NCBI GenBank assembly: GCA_025403435.1
Contig: CM046343.1
Coordinates: forward strand, 24,521,126 to 24,585,125
Direction: 5' to 3'
Origin: Artocarpus heterophyllus
Lineage: Eukaryota > Streptophyta > Magnoliopsida > Rosales > Moraceae
Length of the DNA stretch: 64,000 nucleotides
In this document: positions 38,291-50,923 of the stretch, in pieces
Numbering within the stretch: the stretch's first letter is position 1
How the letters are laid out: each line of letters begins with the position of its first letter
Position numbers and translations under genes: made by a program
Notes under the pieces: model-generated
Database searches by the model: none
The model's input: only the letters and a program-made list of their open reading frames with translations
Told to the model about the DNA's origin: nothing

Positions 38291-38975
38291 GTAAAAAAGT
38301 TCACAAGATCACCAGGATAGTACATGAGTGAGTCCTTCAATTTCGCCATATTCTTTTTGGGCCGGGCCCACCAAGCCCAAACCCGTTTATGCCCCAAACA
38401 TTTTCCCCCCTTTTTTTTTTCCCCCTTTTCTATCATGCAAAAGAAAAGCCATCTCGAGCTGCTCAAAAGACACTGCAAACAAACTTAAATGCAAGCAAAA
38501 AAGAAAAGAAGAAAGGAGAGAGAGAGAGAGAGGGAGTTAAATGCAAAGAGAAAAAGAGAGTGGGGGGGTCAAATGAAAACGAGGGCCCGTCAAAAATAGC
38601 GTCTTGCCCCTCTCTGTACATAATCTCACACGTCGCTTTCTTTCTCTCTCTTTCCCTCCCAAAACAGGGGGCGCAGATAAGATCTGACGGCTGACAGGCT
38701 CTATCTGCCAAAGCGCCCGAATTGCTTGTACGAGATTGGAACACGTGTAAAGATCGTGGACCGAGAATGAATGATAGTGTAATGATGATTAAATAATTTG
38801 ACATTCTTTAGTTTTTGTGTGACAGGTCTCCCTGCAGCATTTACTCTTCTCTCTGTCTCTGCTCTGCCTAGATATGTTGATTTACGCTGCATCCTACCAG
38901 CCAACTGTTGTACGGCCTTTCTTCTCTCTCTAACTTTCTTCTTTCATTCTCTCTCTCTCTTACCCCTGTTTGTAA
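38290..38975. promoter_or_regulatory. GC- and pyrimidine-rich promoter-like island without a gene
   Basis: About 650 bp of clearly non-repetitive composition in an AT-rich desert. It contains (GA)n at 38515-38532, CT-rich tracts, an ACACGTGT palindrome (CACGTG core, about 38741-38746), GGGCCGGGCCC near 38361, and CCAAAGCGCCCG near 38709. Open frames of about 70-113 codons overlap on both strands, but none has a domain or splice partners. It resembles a plant promoter or 5' leader and could drive a non-coding transcript or act as a distal element for RCD1 or the KANADI gene. Confidence 0.35.
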
Positions 38976-39001
38976 ATATATATATATATATATATATATA
39001 A
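38976..39001. repeat. (AT)n microsatellite, 26 bp
   Basis: Uninterrupted AT dinucleotides at the edge of the promoter-like island. Confidence 0.97.
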
Positions 39002-40950
39002 ATTATTAATTTTTCTTACCACTGCAATACAGTATTCTTTGCTTTTGTACCACCAATGCACCAAACCCTTTAATTTGTCCCCATCTTTGAAAATCCAAAT
39101 CCCCTTTTAAATTGTCTAATTTTCTTTTTCAAAAATAAAAAAGATGGAGAATTATATATATGTATTTGATTAAACCCCCCAACCACGAAAAAGGAAAGGA
39201 AAAAAAGCGACAGTCTAACCACATTGGTCCCATTTTTCAGAATTTTTTTATATTATATATATTTCCCTTATATATATATGTAACAGAGGAAGATATGCTT
39301 TTTTATTATTTATTTTTCTTTTTTTAATCAATGCTTTATTCTACTATTTTATTTTATTTGTATTTGTGTGCAGAGAGAATTAGATGAAGCATAATCATGT
39401 GCTGGTGTGCATGGCATACATGGTACTGATAATCAGATTGGTGGGGAACAACGACGTCAAGAGAACGGCAAATTTTCAAAAGTGGAAAAAAAAAGCGCCT
39501 GAAAAAATTTGAAACAAAGTCAAAAGGAACTAGTAGTACTTTTTATACTTTCTTTTTCCCTCAATTAAAAATCCATCTGTGGACCATATGTGATTTTAAA
39601 CTTTTTTCATTAAGCATATACAAACATGTAATTATACAGATTATGTTACAATCCAAGATCAAAGATATTTATTATATAGTGGCCCTCCAATAATTAAAGT
39701 ATATATGTTTGACACATTCAACAATCTACATTAATGAAGAGTTTCAAAAAGTAGTATAAGTGTTCACACAAATAGATTTATGTAAAGTATATCACTCAAT
39801 GGTAAATAAATTGTTACATAAACATAAAGATAAACATGGTTTGAGAACACTAGAATTAACTTTAACCCCTCCCAACAATTAAGTTAATAATTTTTTTAAA
39901 AAATAAAGTATCAAATGATAAATTAAACTTGGTATATAAACACTAAAAGTGTGCTTTGAAAGTAAGTTGAAACTTAAAATACTGTAATATGTGAAAACTT
40001 TATACTGTAACATATGAGAGTTTTATATTGTTTGAGTTGAAATTAATGAGTGAGAAATGAGGTAGTTAAACACTCTATAAAATAATTAACTTTAATCAAC
40101 CCTAGAAATTGAGTAAATGCTTTTTTTTTTCTCTCTTGCATTTGCAATAAAAAAAAAAAGAAAGAAGAAGAAACACGTACGTGTGCATGTGCGTGTGGAA
40201 AGACACACATGTACAGGAGCACACAAAAGGTCAAAAGAGAAATCATGTACTAAAAAAATATTGTACTAGAGATACAATGGTCATGTCATATTAATATACA
40301 ATTGCAAAAGTATATAATACGTGTAACTGGTTAAATCTTATAGCCCGTAGGTCTACACTACCTAAAAAAGATGGGAAAAAGAAAACTAAAAGAAATGTGC
40401 ATCTTGCTTGATTCAAAAATTACTACAAAAACAAGTCAATATTTCCAATTTTTTTTGGGTGAAAAAAAAGGAGTAAAAGAACAAGCCAATAACTCATGTC
40501 AATTAGTATTGAGTAGCTAGGTAGGAGTAGCCACAAATGCCTAGCTAGCTAGCTAGTACATTATATATAAAGGTTCTCCATCTTTTGAAAAATCTAGAAT
40601 GAAGTAAAAAAAAAATGATTTTGAAAAAAAACAATTAAACACCAACTAAATTATTTAAATACATATTTTGGTTGGCTCATTTCTGGGATGACAGTTGACT
40701 GATCGTATTAAACGGCAGTTTGCACTTTGATGCAATGCAAAATTTACATTTTGGCAAAATTTTTATTTTATTTTCTCTTTGAAGACCAGCTTTTTTTTAA
40801 ACCAATTCAGGTTGTACAGCTCAATTAAAAAGGAATTCCTTGCCCAAAAGCTAAAAGGGCTACATTAGTGATACTTGTTGTCCATTAATTCAGTTTGATA
40901 ACGACGACTGAAAGCAATAAATTTTGATGCAAAAGAATCTGACTGACTAA

Positions 40951-40999
<49 letters not shown>

Positions 41000-42520
41000 C
41001 AAAAGTGTGCGTCCGGCTTACAAGGGATTCTTCCTGCGTTTAGTTCTTTTCATACATCAAAATGGCTTTTCTGCTATAAATTAAAAATACTGAAGCACAA
41101 AATTACATTTTCTTTTACCCTTTTCATTATACATAACGCCAGAGTTTATGATCTACCAGCTCACATATAAATCTCCTTAATCTTGATAAAGGTAAGATCC
41201 CAAATTTTTGTGATATAATATGTCGGGAGATTTCACTAACTAATCTTGAATTAGGTGACATATTAATTTACACTTTTAAGAAACTATATTTTGTCCTTTT
41301 ATCTCTCTCTAATTCCATCTGTCTTCAAAAGTGGTGGGTTTTTCATTTCGCATTAAAAAAGTACCCAATAATAAATTTGGTTAAAATTTATCAAAATAAT
41401 AAAAAATATGAAAAACTAACAAAATCTACCATAGTAAGTTATTTAAAACAGAACTCTACTAATACTTATTTTTATCATAATTTTTTTGGTCTTTTCATGG
41501 TAGGGACATATACCAGTAGAATAAATTTCTGACTGTGGTATAGTCAAAATCACAATTGTGGTCCAGGCTTGATGTTTGGTAACAGAGTTTTATTGATAGG
41601 TTTTTTTTGGTTCCCACCCATACACATAAATATTGGGGAAATTTTAAAAATTTTGAGGTATCAAAATATCTTTCTAGTGTAATTTCGATTTCAACAAAAT
41701 CTCAAAAATATCGGTAAAAATATCGATATCAAAAAATCTAAAGTGTATTCTGTATAAAATTTTAGTATATGTCGTGAAAATTTTGACCAAATCTTGGTAA
41801 TGTCAAAAACTACAAAATTTATTGAATTTTTTAATAATCTACCAGCATTTTATACTTTCAATGAATTAATATTTATCCTATACACACTAAGAATGCTAAC
41901 ATCAAATAAAGATAATAGTTTTATAAGTTTACAATAATGAATGTGGGATCCAATTACAGTAGCTTCTCTAATTAGACTCCTCAACTTATTATCTATACAA
42001 TTAGGACTTTAAAAACTATGATAATTATGGAATTTTTATTTATCCTTATCCAAGCATACCACCACCATCTTAGGTAAACAATTGGTAGAATTCATAGTTT
42101 TCATTCATAGAAATACAGTAGGAAGAAGTCAACAAGCCTACATATGACATATTCATAACTATATTCAGTACTACTAAAATAACTTGTCATGACACCAATC
42201 TTGTTTGAATCAAGTTAGAATCCTAACCATGTTGGAGCCTCACATACCTTCCTTCTGGTATAGACAAATCTAATATGTATGTAGTTTCTTACGTAAATCA
42301 TGTTTATTTATGTTTCTTTTTAATATTTATTGTATGTTAAAGTATTAGAGATATAAATAATATAAAATTTCTCAAATTTCTATAATTTTTGACAAAATTT
42401 TGACCTATATTGATATTTTTTTTGAAATTTCTGTAAAAATAAAGTATTGATATCCATATTTTCATCCTTGTTCCCACAAAAGAAATTGTCTATGTTTTTT
42501 CTTAAAATGTTGGTTTTCTT
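39002..42520. other. AT-rich intergenic DNA, no gene seen
   Basis: No coding exon. 39360-39500 and 40490-40560 (a GCTAGCTAGCTAGC run) look unique. 41630-42480 has repeated 'atatcgatatc/aaatttc' texture and is probably an old element whose ends I could not fix. Confidence 0.4.
40954..40998. repeat. (AT)n microsatellite, 45 bp
   Basis: The longest uninterrupted AT repeat in the window. Confidence 0.98.
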
Positions 42521-42525
42521 TCTAA

Positions 42526-43017
42526 AGATATTTATCTTTTTGTGCCCTCAGTTTTAGGTTAGTTTAAAAACTATAACTTTGATTTTTGATTTCATCGATG
42601 TACACCTTCAAGTTAGAATTAATACCTTCAAGATATAGATTGATTTTTGATTTCATCGATCTATATCTTACCTCAGTCAATAGTTGATTTTGATATTTAA
42701 AATGATCAAATTATTTTTAAGTAAAGGAGAAAAAAATTAAAACTTTTATAAATAAGAAGAAAACAAAAATACACAAAACACCTACCTTAGAGTATGTTAT
42801 ATATTTTTGAAGTAACAACTAAAGTTTTTTTTAAGTTTTTAAAGTTCTCTTATTTTACAATTTAAAGGTATTTTGGATAATTTTTTAGGTTAAAATTTAA
42901 GATTGACAAGAAAAAGGTATAAATTTTATATTAAATTTAATATAAAAATACATATTTAATGAGGATAAAAATTAAAAATATAATATTTAAATAAATTTAA
43001 AATATAAAAATACAAAG
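42526..43017. mobile_element. Miniature TIR element, family 2, copy A
   Basis: The left arm starts GATATTTATCTTTTTGTGCC and continues through ACTTTGATTTTTGATTTCATC. The interior is alignable along nearly its whole length with the element at 47751-48236 (shared blocks: TTGATTTT(G/A)A(T/C)ATTTAAAAT and TTTTTAAAGTTCTCT). The right arm is degraded. About 490 bp, non-coding. Confidence 0.65.
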
Positions 43018-43873
43018 TCTAAAGAGGTAAGTAAGACCTCTTCCTATGTAGTACCATGACGTGACATTGTCATGCTTAAGTCGGTGAGCCAATCACATGG
43101 CTTGCAGAACACCAGCTAGCTAATAAGCCGAGGACAGCTCTTCAAGATTCCATCAACTAATTAATGAAACACTCTATTCACATATCAATTAAACTGACGA
43201 TGTCCAACCAAAAACAAAAAAGAAAGAAAGAAAGAGGAAAGAAAAGAAAAGAAAAGAAAAAAATATTAAAAAGAAAATAAAGGGTAGTAATCATGACAGC
43301 AATAATTGCCAAAAAGCTACCATGCATGCAGAGAGACAAAGTCCTGTTTGATAAAACGTGGCACAGATCAAAGGTCATCGTGTTGGAAATACCAAAAGAA
43401 CCACCGATTTCTTCTCCTCCTTAACCCTCGTTTGTTTCATTCTCTTCTGTCTATCCGATTGACTCCCAGCCCCCTAAAAATCCAGTAGTGGTAAGGATTT
43501 AATTTATATGTCTTTTTTTTTTATATTTTTTTAATAATATCATACTATATTAATTAAAATATTTTAATTAATATAATTAATATAATATTTTAATTAATCT
43601 AATATTTAAAATAACATAATATAATATTATTAGAAGGATATAAATAAAAAAAAAGACAAAGTCTTCCATCCGTATAATACTTCTTAATATTATATATAAT
43701 AATTTAAATATTATTTTAATAATTGAACCTTTTTTTTTTTTAATAAAAGTACATTTTTTATGTTTCCAAGGTTGTGCCATAGCAATGCTATTTTTACGCC
43801 GGGTTGTAGGGCATGGTGGTCACAGTCATCTTAGATTGGTCTAGATAGATAAGCTATATACCAGTATCACTAC

Positions 43874-43905
<32 letters not shown>

Positions 43906-44100
43906 CTTTGTGATTGGGATAAGAGTCTGTGGGTTATTAATTGTGCCGCTATTGTCTTTGAATTGGTGGTACATACAGGACTGACATTAATTTCCCCAAC
44001 ATTTCTTGTGGTCGCAAATTTGATCTCTATGTTATATAGGGCTTGTCCTTTGGAATTACAGATTTTGAAGTAAATTTTTTTCTGGTTGTCCCTTCTTTCC

Positions 44101-44160
44101 TCCTTTCTTTCTTTCTTTCTTCTTCTTCTTCTTCTTCTTCTTATTATTATTATTATTATT
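44101..44160. repeat. Compound microsatellite (CTTT)n-(CTT)n-(ATT)n
   Basis: Three successive simple repeats within about 60 bp. Confidence 0.95.
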
Positions 44161-45346
44161 TTAAAATGGACTAGATATAGAGTAATTAAGACAATATATA
44201 TATGTATATATATATATATTAAAATGACTTATTTGTCTGATTGTTAGGATGGTAAATAATATTTTTAGGGTACGGATCATGGTTAATAATATTTATTGTT
44301 AAGAAACTAATTAATTACCACATTATCATGTATCTTGAGTGAGATACATGTATAATATTCTCTTTATTATAACAAATTCTCTTTAATCCAAGTGTGACAG
44401 GCCTAATTACAATCACCTAATCAGATATGCTTCGACTATTCTAGAGCAATTTACCAAATAAAGTTAGTAGCACATTTTACATTTACAAAAATCTTAATTA
44501 CGTTCTGGCTAACAAGTAAAAAGCTAAAGCTTTGTAATCAGGCTAAGTTGAGATTTATACAGGGGTGTTTTTAAGTGATACACATAAATATTAACTAAAT
44601 TAAATAAAAATATTTTCAGCTAGAATCTAATATAGTGTAAAGAAATAATTCATTGAAAAAGTGAATCTGTAATTCTTTGTCAAATAGTGAGATATTATGT
44701 ATCATCTAAAGCAAATAATAATTTGGTAGGAAAATTATATATTAATCTTCTTTTCCGACATGGAATAGAAAATGTAGGCTTTGTACACATTTCCCCTTCT
44801 ATAATTGCCCACCCTGGATAAGTTTATTTGTCAAATAATAGAGAATCACTTTACTTATTTTTATTTTGTACATTTATTTTCCAAGAGTGTCTCACCTTGC
44901 ATGGTTTTGATCAGTCAGTAGCCGTCATTTCAATGGAGAATAATTAACAGGAAGGGAAAAGTATTTCATTGTTGTACAATTCAAGCATAAATCTATAAAA
45001 TATGGACCATATTACTTTTTCCATTATGAAGATGAGGACATTAGAGTAAATCTGATAATCTTTCCAACCCTGGACCTTCTTTCTTGTCGTTTTGTTCTTG
45101 TATTTGGTGCAGTGCTGCATATATATATATATATATATTATTGAAGCACCTATATATATGTATATATCTAGTGACCATGCACTTTTAACAGCTATAGAAT
45201 TTCACAAACTTACATAAAGAAAATCTGCCTATTTTCTCTCTAGCAGCTAGGTCTTTGTCATCCTTTTTCTTGTTTCTATTCTTTTTTAATTTATTTTTTA
45301 AAAAATCATTTTTAGAGAAAATTGATTGAAAATCTACTTCCTTTTT

Positions 45347-45350
<4 letters not shown>

Positions 45351-45380
<30 letters not shown>
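45351..45380. repeat. (AT)n microsatellite, 30 bp
   Basis: Uninterrupted AT dinucleotides. Confidence 0.97.
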
Positions 45381-45386
<6 letters not shown>

Positions 45387-45497
45387 TATGGTGAGATCCT
45401 CCATTCAATTAAAGTTCAACCAAATTATGCTTTTTAAAACTAATTACAATTATCTACATTTGAAAAATGGTATAGAATTGTGTAGTCAATCTAATAT

Positions 45498-45592
45498 ACA
45501 GGTACATATTACACATTTGATGAGATCCAAAATCAAAACTATAGTTTTGAAAGAAATCTAGAATATAGGGTATGAAAAGGTAAATATAACTT
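45498..45592. mobile_element. Fragment of family 2 miniature element (one terminal arm, copy C)
   Basis: Read on the - strand from 45592 this gives TATTTACCTTTTCATACCC and then ACTATAGTTTTGATTTTGG, matching the left arm of copy A and the right arm of copy B. The other arm is not evident, so this is a truncated copy. Confidence 0.55.
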
Positions 45593-47750
45593 AATATATG
45601 TCATAATAATACGAATATATTTTATAATTAAATTGATGAACTTTGATGATCACAAGCCTGAAGAATGTGTTTGATATGATTGATGATAAAAAAAAGAACC
45701 AATTAGTACAAATATATCCATCGTCATGGTAATGCATCATATTAGGTGAAGGGATGATCAACTGAGCACACCCATTTGGCCTATAGGATGTTCCAATTAA
45801 GGGACTGGCATTTTGAACTCAGAGAATGAAACAGCTTACTTGGGAACAAAAAATTCAAAGGAATCTCATTGTTTGTTCTATGCTTGATCCTCTCAAGGGC
45901 CACTTTTTCTTTGTCACCACACATCTTGTATATCATTGAAATTCATTTGTTTGCTAATCAAGGGAGCAAGGTGGGGTTCTTGACATTGTTAATGTTGCTT
46001 TTGATTCGACATTTTCCAGTTTTTTTCTTTTTTTTTAATAGTCTACCGACATTTTGGATATACATATACATAAATACATACACTCATACATACATATATA
46101 TATATATAATATTACATAAATATTTATATTATATATATGTGACTGTGGATAGATAACATAAATAGGGCTTTCAAATTTATGACACATATTAAAGAGGGGA
46201 ATTTTTATCTCACGAATTACATTTCAGAAATGTTAATTTTGTCAGCTTGGTTTAGTTTGGTGTGATATGTTTTTTTTTTTCCTTCTTTCTTTTTCAAACA
46301 TCAAGGTCACTACTGTTTATAATATATATATATATATATATATACATATCAGATTTTTCTTTTCAATTTGGATTTCTATGATGTAGCTTTTATATATCTA
46401 TGCAGAAATTCTCTAAGCTAATTAGTTGTGCTTTACTATATAATGGAGTAGATTGTCATGGGATCATGGTCTTAGCCTTATGGGAGTCAAATGATAATAA
46501 GAAGAATGCTACTTAACCTAGCTTATAAGGGTGTTAAAATCATATGACTTGATTTAACAAACATTGACCGAGTCATCTATTGCTTTATGTCAGTGGGTTA
46601 TAAGTCGCCATAAAATATATATGATCTAACAAAAATTAATGCTAACTCAAGCCATGGTTTAATATTGAGAGGTTGTACTATATAATATTCTTTCATAAAT
46701 ATTCAAACGCTTCATCTCCTGAAGAATTGAAAAGAAAAGGGGAAAAAATTAGAATAAGTCTTTATTTTTCTTTTAACAAGGCATATCTTTGGTTTTTAAC
46801 AATGTTAGGCTGTTTGGAGGATTAGTTTGAACTTAAACTACTTAAAGCTTTTATATGTTATAGTGTTTTGAACTAATTAGTTTATACCAATGCTTCCAAA
46901 CACCTTCCCGTATATAGTTGGAATTTCTTTTCATGGTGCAAGCTTGGACTAATTAAACCAATGCTCCCAAACACCCTAGCTAGTTTCTTTATGCTTGTGC
47001 ATGTTTTTGGCATCATCCTAGTGGCTCCTTTTGATTTCTTTTTTTTTTTTTTCTCTTTTCTTTCTTTCTATATGGTTATTTTTTTATTAATATATTTGAG
47101 TGAGGAGTTTGGTGCAAGACGTTGGTGCTAGAGGGTGTCAATCTAGTTGGAATGTCTAAATCCCTTCTGATGCTTGTTCTTTCTTTTTATCATTTATCAA
47201 AATAAGTCTTTATTTTCCTTTTCTTTTCTTTTTCTTTTTTTTTTCTTTTAAAAGAAGTCGTTAAAATCGTCAACACTTACTTTTTAAAATTTAGCAAGAT
47301 GCTACTTTTGATTAATTAACAAACTCATTTTATCTCTTTCTGTAAAGCAAACAAATTAATTAGATCGCAAAGCATTTGTGTTTGATAGCACACCTCAATT
47401 GGCCACGAGTACATCTGTTAATTATCGCAAAACTAACAAATAATAAAAATAATAAAGAAAGAAAGAAAGAAAGAAAGAAAATCTTTTATGCACAAGCTTA
47501 AATATCAATAAGTTCTACTCAATTTGTCATGGCCTTCACAGAAGCTTCCTTTTATGAGGTAAAACAGCATTTAAATTACAAATTGCATACATGCTTTCCT
47601 TTTGAAAAGCTAAGAATGACAGTCCAAATTAGCTTTATCCTTATTAAATTTAAAGTGCAATCATCATCGTTGGAACAACTCTTCAAGACCTGATTAATAA
47701 TAACTATATGTACATAAAAGTATCAATAACTTTGGTATATTATCTTGGGT
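45593..47750. other. Intergenic DNA with a short hAT-like MITE, no gene seen
   Basis: At 46807-46906 GGCTGTTTGGAGGATTAG faces CCAATGCTTCCAAACACC, a roughly 100-bp hAT-like foldback, with a second right-end copy (CCAATGCTCCCAAACACC) at 46959-46976. 45760-45910 looks unique but non-coding. TA repeats lie at 46321-46344 and an (AAAG)n tract at 47454-47480. Confidence 0.45.
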
Positions 47751-48236
47751 TATTTATCTTTTTATATGTTTTATTTTTAGTTTATTCAGATATTATATGT
47801 TTGATTTTGGATTTTATCAAATTTATACCTTTAGATTAGATTTAATATACAAATTTATATCTTAGTTTATTCAATAATTGATTTTAACATTTAAAATAAC
47901 TAAATTATCCTTAAATAAAATAGAGAAAAATTAAAACATTCAAAAAATAAAAAGAAAACAAAAACAAAATTATTTATTTTTGAGAGTATTTTACACATTT
48001 TTAAAGGAAAAAATCTTAGTATAAAGTTTTTCTAAATTTTTAAAGTTCTCTCTTTTTTTTTTTCTTAATTTGAAGTTAATTTGGGCAATTTCTTAGGTCA
48101 AAATTGAATATTGATTGGAAAAATGTATAAATTTATGTATTAAATCAAATTTGAAGGTATAAATTTGATGATATCCAAAACCAAAAGTATAAGTTTTGAA
48201 TTAACTTAAAATAAGGATATAAAAAGATAAATATCC
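47751..48236. mobile_element. Miniature TIR element, family 2, copy B (most complete)
   Basis: The left arm TTATTTATCTTTTTATATG and the right arm (other strand) ATATTTATCTTTTTATATCC diverge slowly over about 80 bp, both passing through TTTGATTTTGGATT/TTGGTTTTGGATAT and ATCAAATTTATACCTT. About 486 bp, non-coding. Same family and same orientation as copy A. Confidence 0.7.
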
Positions 48237-48748
48237 TTATTATCCTTCAGTTTGATGGGTATATATTGTAATTAACAATAGGCAATGAGCTCAACAAATA
48301 ATATTGTAGTTTGTTGCATTTTGAAATCACATGTAGGCAGTAGAAATTTATTTTTGTGAAAAGAAAAAAGAAAAGGAATTTAATCAAAGTCCACAAGTGG
48401 GACTTGACTAGACTGCATAGAAAAAATAATAATGAATCTAAAAAGCATAAAACAAACATATATATTGCCTAATTGAGATCATTAAAGCTTGATGCTTGAC
48501 TACATGCATGGACAGGAATTTTTTCCAAATGGGTATAAAAAAGTGCGTTCAAATTATCCTTTTACAAATGCCCTTTTGTTCTGTTGTAATTTTCCCCATC
48601 TTTCTTATGTCTTTATTTCCCAGTCTTTTCTAGTTTATATTCTTAGGTTCTTTCTTTCCTTTTTTTTCCCCTTGTCATGGAGTGTCAAAAGCATGTGAAG
48701 TGAAAGTGCCTACTAATGAATATTAGAGAACCCCCAAGTCCTTTGGTA

Positions 48749-48785
<37 letters not shown>

Positions 48786-49275
48786 TATTTCATAAAATGT
48801 AAAGTGCTCCGTTACAATTACTAAGGAATAAGGATCACTTCCATACTTTAATAAGATAGTTAAAGGTCTCTCTCTCTCTTGCTCGCGCTTCGTGCCAAAA
48901 ACATACAAAATCAATTAGATTTCATATATTTACGTAGGAATATCATAAGTTGATTTGGATCTCACAGCTGCAATAGATAGGAAGGACGTGCTTTTTTCCC
49001 ACCCTTTTCTCCTTTTGTTGCTTTCTGTCTTTCTTGTCTCCTTGTCTTTCTTTAGCTGTCCTTTTACTTTTCTTCCCACCTTTTTTTTTCTCTCTTTTCT
49101 TTTCTTTTCTTTTCTTTTCTTTTCCTTTCCTTTCTTTTTCCGCTGATTACCTAATTCTCATCTCTCTTCCAGCTCCAGGACCCTTCTTCAGAGATACATA
49201 ATTTGTGAATTTAAAATGATCAGTAATACATAATACTGAGAGGACTAATTTGAAAAAAAAAAAATATTTTATTAA
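48237..49275. other. 3' flank of the KANADI-like gene
   Basis: Region downstream of the - strand stop codon at 49276, including the presumed 3' UTR. It contains (AC)n at 48751-48783 and a (TTTTC)n tract near 49098-49127. No separate gene. Confidence 0.45.
48751..48783. repeat. (AC)n microsatellite, 33 bp
   Basis: Uninterrupted AC dinucleotides, downstream of the KANADI-like gene. Confidence 0.98.
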
Positions 49276-50880
49276 TCAAACAGCCCTTCCCAAAGTGAAC
49301 TCCAAATTGGGCTTCTTGGGGCTATTCTCTGAGAGATTGGTTGGTGACCCTTCATCTGATGATATTCTTTCATAGCTACCACTTAAACATCTAGGCTCCA
49401 TATCCTTCTGAGATTAATCGAAAAAATAAAAAATTATGTTAAGAAAAAGTAACAAAAATCAAATATAAAGTATAAATTAAAGAAAAGAAAAGATGAACAA
49501 AAATAGTAAGAGCTTTAACATGGAAGAAGTGTGTGTGCGTGTGTGTGTGTGTGTGAGAACTGTGGGGCTTGGGAATCAGAGGACATTTGACTCATCAGGG
49601 AGAGAATAAAAGAATAGTTATCAATATTAAAGAAACTTTGGAAGAGTACGTATAGAAAGACTGCTACAGTGTGCAACACCCCCCATAAAATTATTCCATA
49701 TAATATATCATAGGTCTACAAATATGCACATACACACACACACATATTTACACACACATTCTTTTTATAAACATCATAAGAACTTCTTTTTTTTGGCATA
49801 TATATAGAAACGTGAAAGGAGAAATTTAACCCTTAAAGATTTGAATGAGTCCTACTTAGGCCCTCTGAAATACTTTGACCTCTTTTTTGCACTTAATCAT
49901 GTGGTTTAATAATAAAGAATATATACGCAAGTATATTAAGAGCTTGCTTCTACTTTGTTCATTCATTCAAAGGGAATATATATATATATATATATATTCC
50001 AGGGCCAACATTCTGAAGATATTTTGGGAAATAAAGGTTCTGAAACATTTGGTACCCGATCAATAAGAGCTGGTATATTTCCACCTGCAAAATCCTTTGG
50101 TTTGCCATGCAACCAAGCTTCCCTGCTAGAAATTTCAAACCCACAATGAAAGAATATTTTCCATCAGTGGAAGCCATGCAGAGAAGAAAAAGCAAAACCA
50201 ACAACAAACACTGAGAAAAAAAAGAAGCCTATCTTTCACTGTCTTTGTTTATAGGCTCGAGATATACTAGCTTTTTTACATTTTGTAGTGCTGATATTGA
50301 AATAAAGTTGATCAAGAATACCACCACCCTCCCCCCCATGTGATTTTCCCATTACCCAACACTCCAAACCAAGCAATACGTTACAAAGGAAGTTTCAAAG
50401 GGCATATAGCTTTGGCACAAAGATGATTTCCACTAATGGGTCCGTCATCATCATCATCATATATACCTTATAGGTTTGAGACTAAGTTTTGGTATTCTCT
50501 ATGTAGGACCCAGAAAAAAAAAATTTATAGCCTTAAAATAACCCCTTGTAAGCTATAAAAATTTGTGGCCCCACAAAATCCAAAGGAAAGAGATAGATAT
50601 GATCTCCATTCTTTAGGTGGATTTTGTCAAGTGAGGATTCCCATGTCTTGGAATTGTAGGAGTTTTGGTGGGTTTCTTTTCACTCCCCTTTTCACCCACA
50701 CACACACACCCACTAGATGTTTTCATCATAATTACCCCATCATGGAGTTTCAGTAATAGTGTGTTCATGGTTCTAGACAGACAGAGGAAATTAAAGCATA
50801 TATATATATATAGTGAAATCGTTTTCTTCTTTTTGTGATTTCTTACCTAAGATTATGTCTCTATCTGTGAGAAAGCTCAG

Positions 50881-50923
<43 letters not shown>

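Larger units (their letters stand above)
43018..45495. other. Intergenic DNA, one small unique-looking island, no gene
   Basis: 43020-43480 is GC-richer and unique-looking (CACATGGCTTGCAGAACACC near 43094; CT-rich end near 43400-43480), promoter-like but with no following gene. The rest is AT-rich, with microsatellites. Confidence 0.35.

Noticed and set aside
30745..40715. Similar 20-mers (GACTGGTCGTATTGAAGGGC near 30747 and GACTGATCGTATTAAACGGC near 40697)
   Set aside because: Four mismatches in 20, with no extension on either side; expected by chance in a window this size.
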